Assembly (NCBI GenBank): GCA_017505465.1
Contig: JAFVPE010000018.1
Coordinates: 1 to 64,000 of the forward strand
Origin: Clostridia bacterium
GTDB lineage: Bacteria > Bacillota > Clostridia > Christensenellales > Borkfalkiaceae
DNA length: 64,000 nucleotides
Reading direction: 5' to 3'
The notes beneath the pieces are model-generated. The model did no database searches. It was not told the origin of the DNA and saw only the letters and a program-made list of their open reading frames with translations. Shown here in pieces: positions 41,296-50,112 of the stretch. Positions within the stretch are counted from its first letter, which is position 1; each line of letters opens with the position of its first letter. The position numbers and the translations under genes are program-made.

Positions 41296-43728
41296 TTAAC
41301 AGCGAACGCTGTCATTATGGGGTGTATCAACGACGGGAAGAACGACCTTTGCCTTTCTCGTCCGTTTGGGCTTTTCCGCCTTGGGGAGTTGATAGCAAGC
41401 GCCGCCTTCCAACACAATATCGAACACTTCGTCCACCGTTTTGACAGGCACGAAGGTGATTTCCTCACGAAGGATAGAAGGCAATTCTGCAATTTCGCTG
41501 CCGTTCGCAAAGGGAATGATGACCGTCTTGATGCCCAAGCGGCGTGCCGCAAGCGCCTTCTCTTTCAAGCCTCCGATAGGCAATACCTTGCCGCGTAAGG
41601 TGATTTCGCCTGTCATAGCAACGTCGCCGCGCACGTGTCTGCCCGAAAGCACGGACAAAATCGCCGTGGCAATGGTGATGCCTGCGCTTGGACCGTCCTT
41701 GGGGGTTGCCCCTTCGGGAACGTGGATATGCAAGTCAAGCTTGCTAAATTTCTCTTTATCAATACCGTATTTATCGGCGTTGGTGCGGATATAGGAAAGC
41801 GCCGCAAGCGCCGATTCCTTCATAACGTCGCCGAGCTGCCCCGTCAACTTCACGTCCCCCTTGCCGTCCATAGCCGTTGCCTCGACGGTCAAGGTAGTAC
41901 CGCCGACTGCCGTCCAAGCAAGCCCCGTCACTGCGCCGATTTCGGAAACGAAACGTTCTTCGTCCTTTTTAAATTTAGGTACGCCAAGAAGCTCCTTCAC
42001 CTTGTTTTCGTCTACCGTAACAAGGGGCAAGGCTTTATCGTTTGCGTACTGCACCGCAATCTTTCTACAAAGCGTGCCCACCGTGCGTTCAAGTGTACGC
42101 ACGCCTGCTTCGCGGGTGTAGCCGTCAATCGCCGTGCGGATACCTTCTACGGTGAACGTCGCATTGTTGTCTGTCAAACCGTTCGCCGCCAACTGCTTGG
42201 GAACGAGATAACGACGGGCAATTTCCGTCTTTTCTTCGAGTGTATAGCCCGAAAGCTCGATGATTTCCATACGGTCGCGCAAGGGGCCGGGAATGGTGTC
42301 GAGTGTGTTCGCCGTCGTGATAAAGAGAACCTTACTCAAATCGTAGGGAACTTCAAGATAGCGATCACGGAAGGTGGTGTTTTGCTCGGGATCGAGCACT
42401 TCCAACAACGCGCTTGCGGGATCGCCGTGCATATCCGCCGTGATTTTGTCGATTTCGTCGAGCAAGAATACGGGATTGATCGTGCCTGCGTTTTTCATGC
42501 CGTACAAAATTCTGCCCGGCATTGCGCCGATATAGGTACGGCGGTGGCCGCGGATTTCCGCTTCGTCCTTCACGCCGCCAAGGCTCATTCTCACGAATTT
42601 TCTACCCAAAGCACGCGCAATCGACTGCGCAATACTCGTTTTACCAACGCCCGGAGGGCCAACAAAGCACAAAATGGGCGCTTTCATTGTTCCCGTGAGT
42701 TTTAAAACGGCGAGATATTCCGTGATGCGTTCCTTGATTTTTTCCAAGCCGTAGTGGTCCTTTTCAAGAACGGCGGTGCATTCGGAAAGCTCTTCCGTGT
42801 CCTGCGTTTCTTCCGTCCAAGGAAGTGCCAAGACTTGGTCGAGATACCCCGAAATAACGGTATATTCGGCAGCGGACGAGGGCATTTTGCCGAGCCTGTC
42901 CACTTCCTTCAAGCACTTCACTTCCACGTCTTGGGGAAGGTTCTTTGAAAGGATTTTTTCTCTGTATTCGTCTTCTTCCTTGCCGTCGTCGCCAAGCTCT
43001 GTGTGAATGGCTTTCAACTGCTCGCGAAGGAAGTATTCCTTTTGGTTTTTGTCGATGCTTTGACGGACGGACGAGGCAATTTTCTTCTCAATTTTGGAAA
43101 TTTCAAGCTCGTCGTTCAAGCAACGCTCAAATTTTTTCAAGCGTTCGATAATCTTATCTTCTTCGAGAATGGCTTGCTTCACGTCCAAACGCACGCGCAT
43201 TGCGGAAATCGCAACGTCCACGTATTCTTCCGCGTTATTGAGCCTATCGAGCTTGGTTGACGTATCCTTTCCGATTTTGCCGTCGGTGGAAAGTACGTCC
43301 TTCATAAGCGCTTTCGCCGTGCGGAAATACGCTTCTTCCATAACCTCGTCGCCGTGAACGGTGGGCATGGGATCGGCAACGGCGTAATAGTAGCCGCTTT
43401 CCATAGAAATAACGCGCGCACGAGCGCGATAAAGACCTTCGCAAAGCACGCGGATTGCGCCGCCTGTTAGCTGCGCAATTTGCTTGATTTTCGCCACGCA
43501 TCCAACGGTGTAGAGATCGTCCGCCGTGATAGCGTCTTTTTCTGTTTGACGTTGGGTGAGAATCAAGACCGTTCTATCCGAGTTGGACGCGCGGTCAATG
43601 GCTTTCAAGGTCATTTCTCTGCCCACTTCAATCGAAACGTTCGTGTGCGGAAAAGCTACCTTGCCGCGTAAGGGCACGATAGGTAAAATATTCGTTGTTC
43701 TGTTTTCTAAAATGTTTGTGTTTTCCAT
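41296..43728 (-). CDS. lon: ATP-dependent Lon protease
   Basis: The 810-aa protein has an N-terminal substrate-binding LON domain (ILPIVPLRGKVAFPHTNVSI), a long helical middle and an AAA+ module with Walker A GPPGVGKT (357-364) and Walker B VFLLDEIDKI. The C-terminal protease domain has Ser681 in KDGPSAGI and the downstream catalytic Lys. It degrades misfolded and regulatory proteins. Length is normal for bacterial LonA. Confidence 0.98.
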   Translation of the reverse strand: MENTNILENRTTNILPIVPLRGKVAFPHTNVSIEVGREMTLKAIDRASNSDRTVLILTQRQTEKDAITADDLYTVGCVAKIKQIAQLTGGAIRVLCEGLYRARARVISMESGYYYAVADPMPTVHGDEVMEEAYFRTAKALMKDVLSTDGKIGKDTSTKLDRLNNAEEYVDVAISAMRVRLDVKQAILEEDKIIERLKKFERCLNDELEISKIEKKIASSVRQSIDKNQKEYFLREQLKAIHTELGDDGKEEDEYREKILSKNLPQDVEVKCLKEVDRLGKMPSSAAEYTVISGYLDQVLALPWTEETQDTEELSECTAVLEKDHYGLEKIKERITEYLAVLKLTGTMKAPILCFVGPPGVGKTSIAQSIARALGRKFVRMSLGGVKDEAEIRGHRRTYIGAMPGRILYGMKNAGTINPVFLLDEIDKITADMHGDPASALLEVLDPEQNTTFRDRYLEVPYDLSKVLFITTANTLDTIPGPLRDRMEIIELSGYTLEEKTEIARRYLVPKQLAANGLTDNNATFTVEGIRTAIDGYTREAGVRTLERTVGTLCRKIAVQYANDKALPLVTVDENKVKELLGVPKFKKDEERFVSEIGAVTGLAWTAVGGTTLTVEATAMDGKGDVKLTGQLGDVMKESALAALSYIRTNADKYGIDKEKFSKLDLHIHVPEGATPKDGPSAGITIATAILSVLSGRHVRGDVAMTGEITLRGKVLPIGGLKEKALAARRLGIKTVIIPFANGSEIAELPSILREEITFVPVKTVDEVFDIVLEGGACYQLPKAEKPKRTRKAKVVLPVVDTPHNDSVRC

Positions 43729-43799
43729 ATACCTATTTGTAACCGTTTTTTTGGGGAATTAAACAAGCAGTATTGTAGAAATACCGCAGGAAAAGGACG

Positions 43800-43830
43800 A
43801 AAAAGGGCGGGAGCTGTCCCACCCTTTCGG
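43800..43830 (-). terminator. Terminator of the kinase/co-polymerase pair
   Basis: AAAGGGCGGGA and TCCCACCCTTT around GCTG. The minus strand continues TTTTTCG. Confidence 0.8.
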
Positions 43831-43846
43831 TTTTCGTTTTTTGCGG

Positions 43847-44683
43847 TTAGTTTTGCGTAGGCTCGTCGTCCTTTTCGTTGGGATCGGTGGAGCCGTATGC
43901 GTAAGAATTGTAGTAATAGTATTTCTTGTAACCGCCGTAATAGCCGTTCGTCTTGGGCGCTTTGAAGTCGTTTACGACAACCCCGAGAACGTTTGCTTTT
44001 GCGAACGTAAGCGAGTTAAGCGCACGCTCGATATCGCTCACGAAGGAAACTTGGTGACGTACAACGAGCACCGTTCCGTCCGTTACGGGCACGAGCGCCA
44101 ATGCGTCGGAAAGAAGAAGTATGGGGGGCGTATCAATGATAACGTAATCGTAACGCGTACGGAGCTCCGCAATAAGGTTCTTCATTTCTTCGCTTTCCAA
44201 AAGCTCGTAGGGCTTAGGCGAATGTGTACCGCAGGTGATGTAGGACAAGTTTTCGTTCACGTGCGAGTGGTGAATAACTTCGTCGAGGGAATTTTGACCG
44301 GAAAGGCAATCGGAAAGACCGGGAACGGACTTCTGCTTGAAGTATTTTGCGATACGGCCTTTACGGATATCTGCGTCGACGAGAATAACCTTTGCATCCG
44401 ACTGCGCAAACATGAGCGCAAGGTTTGCCGTTACCGTCGTTTTACCGTCTTCGGGATATGCCGACGTGGTCATAATCGCAACGCCGCCGTCCTTTTTGGG
44501 AACGGAAACGGAAAGTGCGGCTTTCAAGTTACGGAAAGCTTCCGTTACGTCGAAGGGAGTATCTTCGTTGAGTAAGTATTCCGCTCTCGAGGAACGGTGT
44601 TTGCTGCGTTCAGAGGCTTTCTTTGCGCGACGTTCGTGCGCGCGATGGGAAATTTTACCCGTAAATTTAGAGAACAAACCCAT
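43847..44683 (-). CDS. CpsD/CapB-type bacterial tyrosine kinase
   Basis: The 278-aa BY-kinase has Walker A as SAYPEDGKTTVTANLA, Walker A' as VILVDADIRKGRI and Walker B as YVIIDTPP. Its C-terminal tyrosine cluster, YYGGYKKYYYYNSYAYG, is the autophosphorylation site. In such systems the kinase works with the adjacent membrane modulator to control exopolysaccharide chain length or export. Its ATG overlaps the stop of the upstream gene in TAATG. Glycosyltransferases and polymerase genes are not nearby, so this is an orphan pair. Confidence 0.92.
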   Translation of the reverse strand: MGLFSKFTGKISHRAHERRAKKASERSKHRSSRAEYLLNEDTPFDVTEAFRNLKAALSVSVPKKDGGVAIMTTSAYPEDGKTTVTANLALMFAQSDAKVILVDADIRKGRIAKYFKQKSVPGLSDCLSGQNSLDEVIHHSHVNENLSYITCGTHSPKPYELLESEEMKNLIAELRTRYDYVIIDTPPILLLSDALALVPVTDGTVLVVRHQVSFVSDIERALNSLTFAKANVLGVVVNDFKAPKTNGYYGGYKKYYYYNSYAYGSTDPNEKDDEPTQN

Positions 44684-46155
44684 TATTTTGCCTCCTTATT
44701 CTTTTTTGCATTTTGCTTTGCTTTTGCGTTCGATTCTTCGGTCAAGGTTTCAATCGTAGGAACGACGCCGAGAACGGGAACGTTGAATTTCTTGGTGATG
44801 ATTTCATAATCACGAAGACGTTTATCCGATTTATCTACGATGATAATGATAACGCAAGCAATGACAAGTGCTGCTGCTGCGAACAACAAACCGTATTTAA
44901 TCGCTTCCGTCGTCGTGTAACCGGGGTTGGTCAAACGGATTTCATCCGAACGGGTGATTCTTTGACAGTTCGTGCCTTCGTAATCGGCGGGCTTCGCCAT
45001 GTTTTCTTCTACGTAGCCGGGAACAACGTTCTTTACGCTTTCCAAGAGCTCGTTGGCAAATTCTCTATCGTTGAGGACGGAAATCTTTACGTAAATGAAG
45101 CTTCGAGCAAGGTTGTTCGCGTCCTCGGTGTCTTCATCCGCGCGCAAGTAAGAGAAGGATACCGCCGACGAATATTTCGCAAGCTCACTCTTATAAGCCT
45201 CCGTATGGCTCCAAGTTTCGTAAGCGGCAGTCTTTTCTGCTTCTGCTACTTCTTTCGCGGTGCTTGCGGCGGAAGAAATTGTGTTTAATATCACATTCGA
45301 GCCAAGAGCCTTTTTATGGGAATCAAATACGGAAATTACACTGTTGAAATATTTTTCGTAAGCCGCGTTAATTGCAATCGCCTTATCTTTTTCATTGGTC
45401 AACTTTTTCGCTGCATCGAAATCACTGCGGAATGAAGGAAGAGCCTCTTCTGCTGCATTGGTGAATGGCTCAAGAAGAGTTTGGGCGGTGGAGGATGCCG
45501 TTTTAGAATCTAACGAGCCTTCGTATGAAATGTATGCTGCTTCCAAATCGGTGGTATCAATTCCCGCCAATCGGAAATCATGAATAGCTTGAGAATACAA
45601 ATTCTTGTTATAAGTCGTAGATTGTGCGTATTCCGTACCAATAATAGCTGTTGCCCAAGCGTTTTGCAAATTCATAAAGTCTTCACTTACAACCTTCGCT
45701 TGCTTTTCGGTAACATTTTTAAGTGCGGAAGAAAGAATAAGGGCCTCTTGCGCAGTGGCAACTTTCACATCTAAACCCAATGCTACTTCCGACGGGTTAT
45801 TGGGGTTTATCCAATATTCCGCAACGGGAAGGTCTGCGCCGTTGAGCATGAGCTTTTCCGTGAAGCTTTCGGAGTCGAGAAGCTTAACCATGTTGTCCAT
45901 AACGTGTCTACCGTATGCACCGTAAACGCCGTATTGGCTGCCTTCGCCCGTCGTTTGCTTGGGTTTATCGGGGTTGACGTAAAATTCAACGCGCGTTCCC
46001 CAATAATCGACGTTGATTGTTCTCACAATCGCAACGCCCGCCCCCGCAAGACCGCCGACAATAACGGTCAAGAGCAAGATCAGGACTTTACTCCAAAGCA
46101 AGCGGAGTATATCAAGCAGGCTAATGCCTTCTTTTTCCTGTACGTTTTGTTCCAT
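44683..46155 (-). CDS. Wzz/YveK-type polysaccharide co-polymerase, kinase modulator
   Basis: The 490-aa protein has two membrane helices, near residues 22-45 (VLILLLTVIVGGLAGAGVAI) and near 428-450 (LLFAAAALVIACVIIIIVD), with a long extracellular helical domain between. The C-terminal cytoplasmic segment EIITKKFNVPVLGVVPTI is typical of modulators that activate CpsD-type kinases. It is longer than many homologues, which are often 200-250 aa, because of its Ala/Ser/Thr-rich periplasmic helices. It is coupled to the kinase gene downstream. Confidence 0.9.
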   Translation of the reverse strand: MEQNVQEKEGISLLDILRLLWSKVLILLLTVIVGGLAGAGVAIVRTINVDYWGTRVEFYVNPDKPKQTTGEGSQYGVYGAYGRHVMDNMVKLLDSESFTEKLMLNGADLPVAEYWINPNNPSEVALGLDVKVATAQEALILSSALKNVTEKQAKVVSEDFMNLQNAWATAIIGTEYAQSTTYNKNLYSQAIHDFRLAGIDTTDLEAAYISYEGSLDSKTASSTAQTLLEPFTNAAEEALPSFRSDFDAAKKLTNEKDKAIAINAAYEKYFNSVISVFDSHKKALGSNVILNTISSAASTAKEVAEAEKTAAYETWSHTEAYKSELAKYSSAVSFSYLRADEDTEDANNLARSFIYVKISVLNDREFANELLESVKNVVPGYVEENMAKPADYEGTNCQRITRSDEIRLTNPGYTTTEAIKYGLLFAAAALVIACVIIIIVDKSDKRLRDYEIITKKFNVPVLGVVPTIETLTEESNAKAKQNAKKNKEAK

Positions 46156-46264
46156 TGCACTCTCCTTGTAAAAGTGTACTTTTTATCCTTTGAGCTTTCG
46201 TTTTCGATGGAGTTTCTCACGCCTTTTTTATAAAGTATTTATAAAAACGAAAGTTTAGAGTTTT

Positions 46265-46293
46265 ATTATATCATTTTATTCCACACTTGTAAA
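46265..46293 (-). promoter_or_regulatory. Promoter of the co-polymerase/kinase operon
   Basis: On the minus strand: TTTACA, 17-bp spacer, TATAAT, about 110 bp before the ATG. Confidence 0.75.
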
Positions 46294-46363
46294 GCATTTC
46301 ACGCCCATTTATGCGGACAAAAAAAAGGAAAAAGAATGATAAAATTACAAAAAATGCCACAAG

Positions 46364-46410
46364 CTCAACGCGCACACGGTATGCTTATTTTTAATTCAAC
46401 GCGTACATGG
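46364..46410 (+). repeat. Two dispersed short elements in direct repeat
   Basis: CTCAACGCGCACACGG at 46364 (degenerate) and perfect TTCAACGCGTACATGG at 46395, 31 bp apart. Each is followed by TATGCT and a T-run. Intergenic. Confidence 0.8.
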
Positions 46411-46427
46411 TATGCTCGTTTTAAAAA

Positions 46428-46450
46428 AGAGAGCCCGAAGGCTCTCTTAA
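46428..46450 (-). terminator. Terminator of rng
   Basis: AAGAGAGCC and GGCTCTCTT around CGAA. The minus strand continues TTTTTTAAAAC. Confidence 0.8.
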
Positions 46451-46452
46451 AA

Positions 46453-47970
46453 TTAGCGCAAAAGCTGTGCTTTTTCGGGAAGGGAAGGGTTTTCGGCGTT
46501 GTCGCCACGGACGACGTAATAGGTTTCTTCATACGTCTTGTGCGGAACGCAATAAACACGCTTGTCCTTCCATATTGTTTTGAGCTCTTCCGCGAATAAA
46601 TTTTCCTGTAAAAGTCGGCGGAAAATACTCTCGTTAAGCTCGACGATAACGGTGTTGTAATTTTCGGCGAACTTGTCGAGAACGTCCGTTCGAAGCTGTG
46701 TGATAATGGAAATATCGTCGTTGATATACCCCATACCGCCACAGTGCTTACAGGGCTTGACGAGATAGGAAAGGACGTCGCGCCCCAAGCGCTTTCTCGT
46801 GAATTGGGTGATGCAAAATTCGCTCATCGGGAGCACGTTGCACTTTGCTTTATCCAAAGCGAGCGCATCACGCAAGGTTTCGGTGACGGCAATTTTATGT
46901 TCTTCGTCCACCATATCGATGAAATCCACTGCGATGATACCGCCGATATTGCGCAAACGCACTTGACGGGCGATTTCTTTTGCGGCGGCAAGGTTGACGG
47001 CGAATACCGTTTCTTCCAAATTGCTTTCGCCGACGTAGCTTCCCGTGTTGACGTCCACAACCGTCATCGCTTCCGTATGTTCAATGACGATATAGCCGCC
47101 GTTTTCAAGGGGAACGGTAGGTTGCGTTGCCTCTCGAATTAAGGGGGTGATACCGTGTTCTTGGAACATAGCTCTGCGTCCCTTGTGGAGCTGTAACTTA
47201 CCTTCGGGAATGTCTTGACGAAGCTTAATTAAGTGGAGCAAGCGCTTATACAATTCGGGGTTTCCCACGTGGATGGCGGTGAGCTCGTCGCCATAGGAAT
47301 CACGCATGACGCGGACGGGCAAATCTTCGTCTTCGTACAAAAGTGCGCCGACGGAAGAATTTTTCGCAAGCTCTTCCATTTCCAAATAGAGATTTTTAAG
47401 ATATTTCGCTTCTCGTTCGAGCATTTCTTGCGTAGCCAACGGCGCTTGCGTGCGAACGATAAATCCTTCGTCCGTCTTTTCACGCATATTGTCGGCAGTT
47501 TTTAAAAGCTCCGAGCGCACCCCTTCGTCCGTAATTTTGCGGGAAATACCGAGAAAATCGGTCGTGGGAAGGTAAATGAGCATTTTTCCAACGAAGGAAA
47601 TGTGCGTTGTCACCTTCGCGCCTTTGTTTCCGCGAGGGGGGTTCATAACCTGTACGATAATTTCGTCGCCGACTTTAAGGTCGAGCGGTTTCGTTTGCGA
47701 TTCGCCGAGCGTACCGTCGTATTTCGTGTAGTCGGTGTAGGATTCTTCCATGGAAAGGTAACAATTTTTTTCCAAACCGCAGTTGATAAACGCTGCGTTC
47801 ATGCCCGAAAGCACGTTGGTGACTTTTCCTTTATAAATATTCCCCACGCCTGCTATGCGCGACTCTTTTTCGCTTGAAAATTCCGTCAGTTTTCCGTCTT
47901 CTAATAAAGCGGCGAAAAGATGTCCGCAGTATTGATCCAAAAACCATTCTTTTTTCATTTCTTTCTTCAT
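46453..47970 (-). CDS. rng: Ribonuclease E/G family endoribonuclease
   Basis: The 505-aa protein has an S1-like RNA-binding region (VGNIYKGKVTNVLSGMNAAF), then RNase E/G catalytic motifs MTVVDVNTGSYVG and IIAVDFIDM, whose two aspartates bind Mg2+. A zinc-link CKHCGG near residue 408 mediates dimers. The length suits RNase G without an RNase E scaffold tail. It processes rRNA and mRNA 5' ends. The start is one of two nearby ATGs (47970 or 47958) and neither has a strong ribosome site. Confidence 0.93.
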   Translation of the reverse strand: MKKEMKKEWFLDQYCGHLFAALLEDGKLTEFSSEKESRIAGVGNIYKGKVTNVLSGMNAAFINCGLEKNCYLSMEESYTDYTKYDGTLGESQTKPLDLKVGDEIIVQVMNPPRGNKGAKVTTHISFVGKMLIYLPTTDFLGISRKITDEGVRSELLKTADNMREKTDEGFIVRTQAPLATQEMLEREAKYLKNLYLEMEELAKNSSVGALLYEDEDLPVRVMRDSYGDELTAIHVGNPELYKRLLHLIKLRQDIPEGKLQLHKGRRAMFQEHGITPLIREATQPTVPLENGGYIVIEHTEAMTVVDVNTGSYVGESNLEETVFAVNLAAAKEIARQVRLRNIGGIIAVDFIDMVDEEHKIAVTETLRDALALDKAKCNVLPMSEFCITQFTRKRLGRDVLSYLVKPCKHCGGMGYINDDISIITQLRTDVLDKFAENYNTVIVELNESIFRRLLQENLFAEELKTIWKDKRVYCVPHKTYEETYYVVRGDNAENPSLPEKAQLLR

Positions 47971-48039
47971 TAAATCTTGTATTTTCCTTATGTTGTTGTT
48001 CTTGGATCAGTCGTGCTCAATAATCCACACACGAGGAAT

Positions 48040-48068
48040 AGTATAACACATTAAAAACGTATTTGCAA
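48040..48068 (-). promoter_or_regulatory. Promoter of rng
   Basis: On the minus strand: TTGCAA, 17-bp spacer, TATACT. Confidence 0.7.
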
Positions 48069-48090
48069 GAGGTTTTGGAAAAGTTTAGTG

Positions 48091-49062
48091 CTAAAAATTA
48101 ACATTTTTATTAAAAAAAGTGCGATTTTTGGACAATTCCCCCAAAGTTTCGTAAGGGGAACTCGAATTGGAAAACCATAAGGATAGCTCGTTTTGCGGAA
48201 GCGTGAACAGGAAATTTTCTTCTTGATCGTACACTTCCAAAACGAGATAGCTTCCCTTAGACAAAAAACGCAAAGCGTTCTTGATAGGACAAGTATCCAA
48301 AACGGCTACGCGGCGGATTTCTACCCCTTTTTTGAGTGCCTTTTTTAGGGAAAAATCCATGCGGGAATACACGGCGGTTTTGTTACGGTTTCCGAAAGCG
48401 CCGACAAGCAGGAAACCGCCAAACGCAAGTAGGGTAAAATTCGGTTGTCTTGCAACACATTGTAGTATAAAACCGACCAAAAACAACGCCGCAAACACGA
48501 GCGTTACGATACGGCAAATTTTCGCCGCTTTTTTCTCGGCTTTCCCTTCTTCTGCCGTAGATTTTAGGAATGCGCGCGCGAGCGCACATTTCAAAATACG
48601 CCCCCCGTCCAAGGGGTACGCAGGGAGTAAATTCACAAGCGCAATCGCAAGCGAGGAATAGCACGCGGTATCCGTGAACGCGTACATGGTAGGGGCTAAC
48701 CACCATAAAGCGACAAAAAATACCGCCGTTACAAGATTGCAAAGCGGTCCGCAAAGGGCAACGAAAATCTCGTCTTTTAGGGAAATCCCTTTCATGTCAC
48801 CGTCGATGACTGCCCCGAAAGGCATCAAAACAATACGGTTTAGAGAGTAGCCGAGTTTTGCCGCAGCAAAAGCGTGCGCGCACTCGTGTTGGATTGCAAC
48901 CAAAGCACTCAATAGAAAGAGGAAAAGCTCCCCCTTCAAGGCATACCAAACGCCGACGAGCAGGAAAAGCGGATGCACGCGGAATTTTTGTAGAAAAGGG
49001 AAAGAGCGACTCTTTTTGCGTCGCTCTTTCTTCTTGGAGATTTCTATGACTTTCGACGGCAA
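48091..49062 (-). CDS. spoIVFB: SpoIVFB-like site-2 membrane metalloprotease (M50)
   Basis: From a TTG at 49062 the protein is 323 aa. The zinc motif is HECAH, and the second metal site NLLPAYPLDGGRIL is conserved. Six or so membrane helices are followed by a C-terminal CBS-like region. In Bacillus, SpoIVFB cleaves pro-sigma-K in the mother cell. The TTG is favoured because AAGGAG is 9 nt upstream and the upstream gene's TGA lies between. A dispersed short element at 48674-48689 encodes PTMYAF in a loop between helices. Confidence 0.9.
   Translation of the reverse strand: MPSKVIEISKKKERRKKSRSFPFLQKFRVHPLFLLVGVWYALKGELFLFLLSALVAIQHECAHAFAAAKLGYSLNRIVLMPFGAVIDGDMKGISLKDEIFVALCGPLCNLVTAVFFVALWWLAPTMYAFTDTACYSSLAIALVNLLPAYPLDGGRILKCALARAFLKSTAEEGKAEKKAAKICRIVTLVFAALFLVGFILQCVARQPNFTLLAFGGFLLVGAFGNRNKTAVYSRMDFSLKKALKKGVEIRRVAVLDTCPIKNALRFLSKGSYLVLEVYDQEENFLFTLPQNELSLWFSNSSSPYETLGELSKNRTFFNKNVNF
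48674..48689 (+). repeat. Dispersed short element inside spoIVFB
   Basis: GTGAACGCGTACATGG; on the minus strand it codes PTMYAF in the loop after helix 4. Confidence 0.65.
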
Positions 49063-49067
49063 AGCGC

Positions 49068-50015
49068 TCACGCTCCTTCGGTAACCCACGCAAGACAATT
49101 TTCTTCCGTGAGCTCAAAGCAGTTGAGCAATTCACCGCCCGAATACATCGTCACTTGCACTTCGTTTTCCCCCTTGGAAAAGCCGACGGGGACGTTGGAT
49201 TTCACGTCGTCGCCCACGGCGTAATAAACGTAATCAAGCCCTTGAATAACCCCCGTAAAGGTATTGGAATGGGAAATTTTAACCGTGTAAAGCCCGTCGT
49301 CCGCCTTCGTCACTTCGCTAATCTTTCCGTCGGCGGCAGGATATACGCAGCACTCGTCGGTGAAGGATAAAACACCCGCTTCGGAAAGGGTGAGCTCGGC
49401 GTTCGAAAACTCGCTTACCACGGGGGAAAGCTCAAAATCGGAGTACGCGCGGTTATCCGTTTTTGCGGCGGTTTCCGTGGGATCGCTCAACGAGCGGAAA
49501 AAGGTGTTGATGCCGCTATTGGGCATAAAGACGTTGGTAAAGAAGATTGCCGCGCAAAGCGCACAAGCAACCGCAAATTCCGCGCCAAGGGTAATGCGAA
49601 CGAGTTTTGAAGAACGACTTTCGTCATTCAACGCATACCTGCCCCCTTCATTTTGTTCTTCGGGGGATAAGGAATAGTCCTGCGGATGCAGCTTGCGCTT
49701 GAAAAATCCGCGCTTGCTTTCGCTTGCGTAAAGGCGCACGGTGTCGATTCGTTCGGGTACGGGCTCGGGATCGAAATCAAGGGTGTTTTCCGTGTTCGTT
49801 TCCGCTTCGGCGGCGGAGAATTCGGGCGTTTCGGTGGGTTCGGGGAGTGTTTCTTCAAGCCGATCGTTCACCTGAGCAATGACACTCTCTTTTAAGGGAG
49901 CGACGGGGAGCGGTTCGTTTTGCTCCGTCTTTTTCTTGCGGCGGTTTTTCCGCACGACGTTGACGGTGGAAACGGGTATTTCTAACATTTCGGCGTATTC
50001 GATTTCTTCGTTCAT
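49068..50015 (-). CDS. spoIVFA: SpoIVFA-like membrane protein with degenerate LytM domain
   Basis: The 315-aa protein has a long disordered acidic cytoplasmic N-terminal part and one membrane helix (about residues 143-165). Its extracytoplasmic C-terminal LytM/M23-like domain (CVYPAADGKISEVTKADDGL, YTVKISHSNTFTGVIQGLDY) lacks the catalytic HxH histidines. This is the layout of SpoIVFA, which holds SpoIVFB inactive until engulfment. It is directly upstream of and coupled to the protease. A dispersed element at 49627-49646 encodes EGGRYALN just before the membrane helix. Confidence 0.85.
   Translation of the reverse strand: MNEEIEYAEMLEIPVSTVNVVRKNRRKKKTEQNEPLPVAPLKESVIAQVNDRLEETLPEPTETPEFSAAEAETNTENTLDFDPEPVPERIDTVRLYASESKRGFFKRKLHPQDYSLSPEEQNEGGRYALNDESRSSKLVRITLGAEFAVACALCAAIFFTNVFMPNSGINTFFRSLSDPTETAAKTDNRAYSDFELSPVVSEFSNAELTLSEAGVLSFTDECCVYPAADGKISEVTKADDGLYTVKISHSNTFTGVIQGLDYVYYAVGDDVKSNVPVGFSKGENEVQVTMYSGGELLNCFELTEENCLAWVTEGA
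49627..49646 (+). repeat. Dispersed short element, CCTGCCCCC type, inside spoIVFA
   Basis: TTCAACGCATACCTGCCCCC; on the minus strand it codes GGRYALN in the linker before the membrane helix. Confidence 0.75.
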
Positions 50016-50112
50016 ACTTTTATCTCCTTGCGTTGCATTTTCGTTCTGTTTTATTCTATGAGCAAGCCGCCGCTTTTAGAACGCAAGGAAAAGAAAAAAG
50101 AGCGAGCAACGC

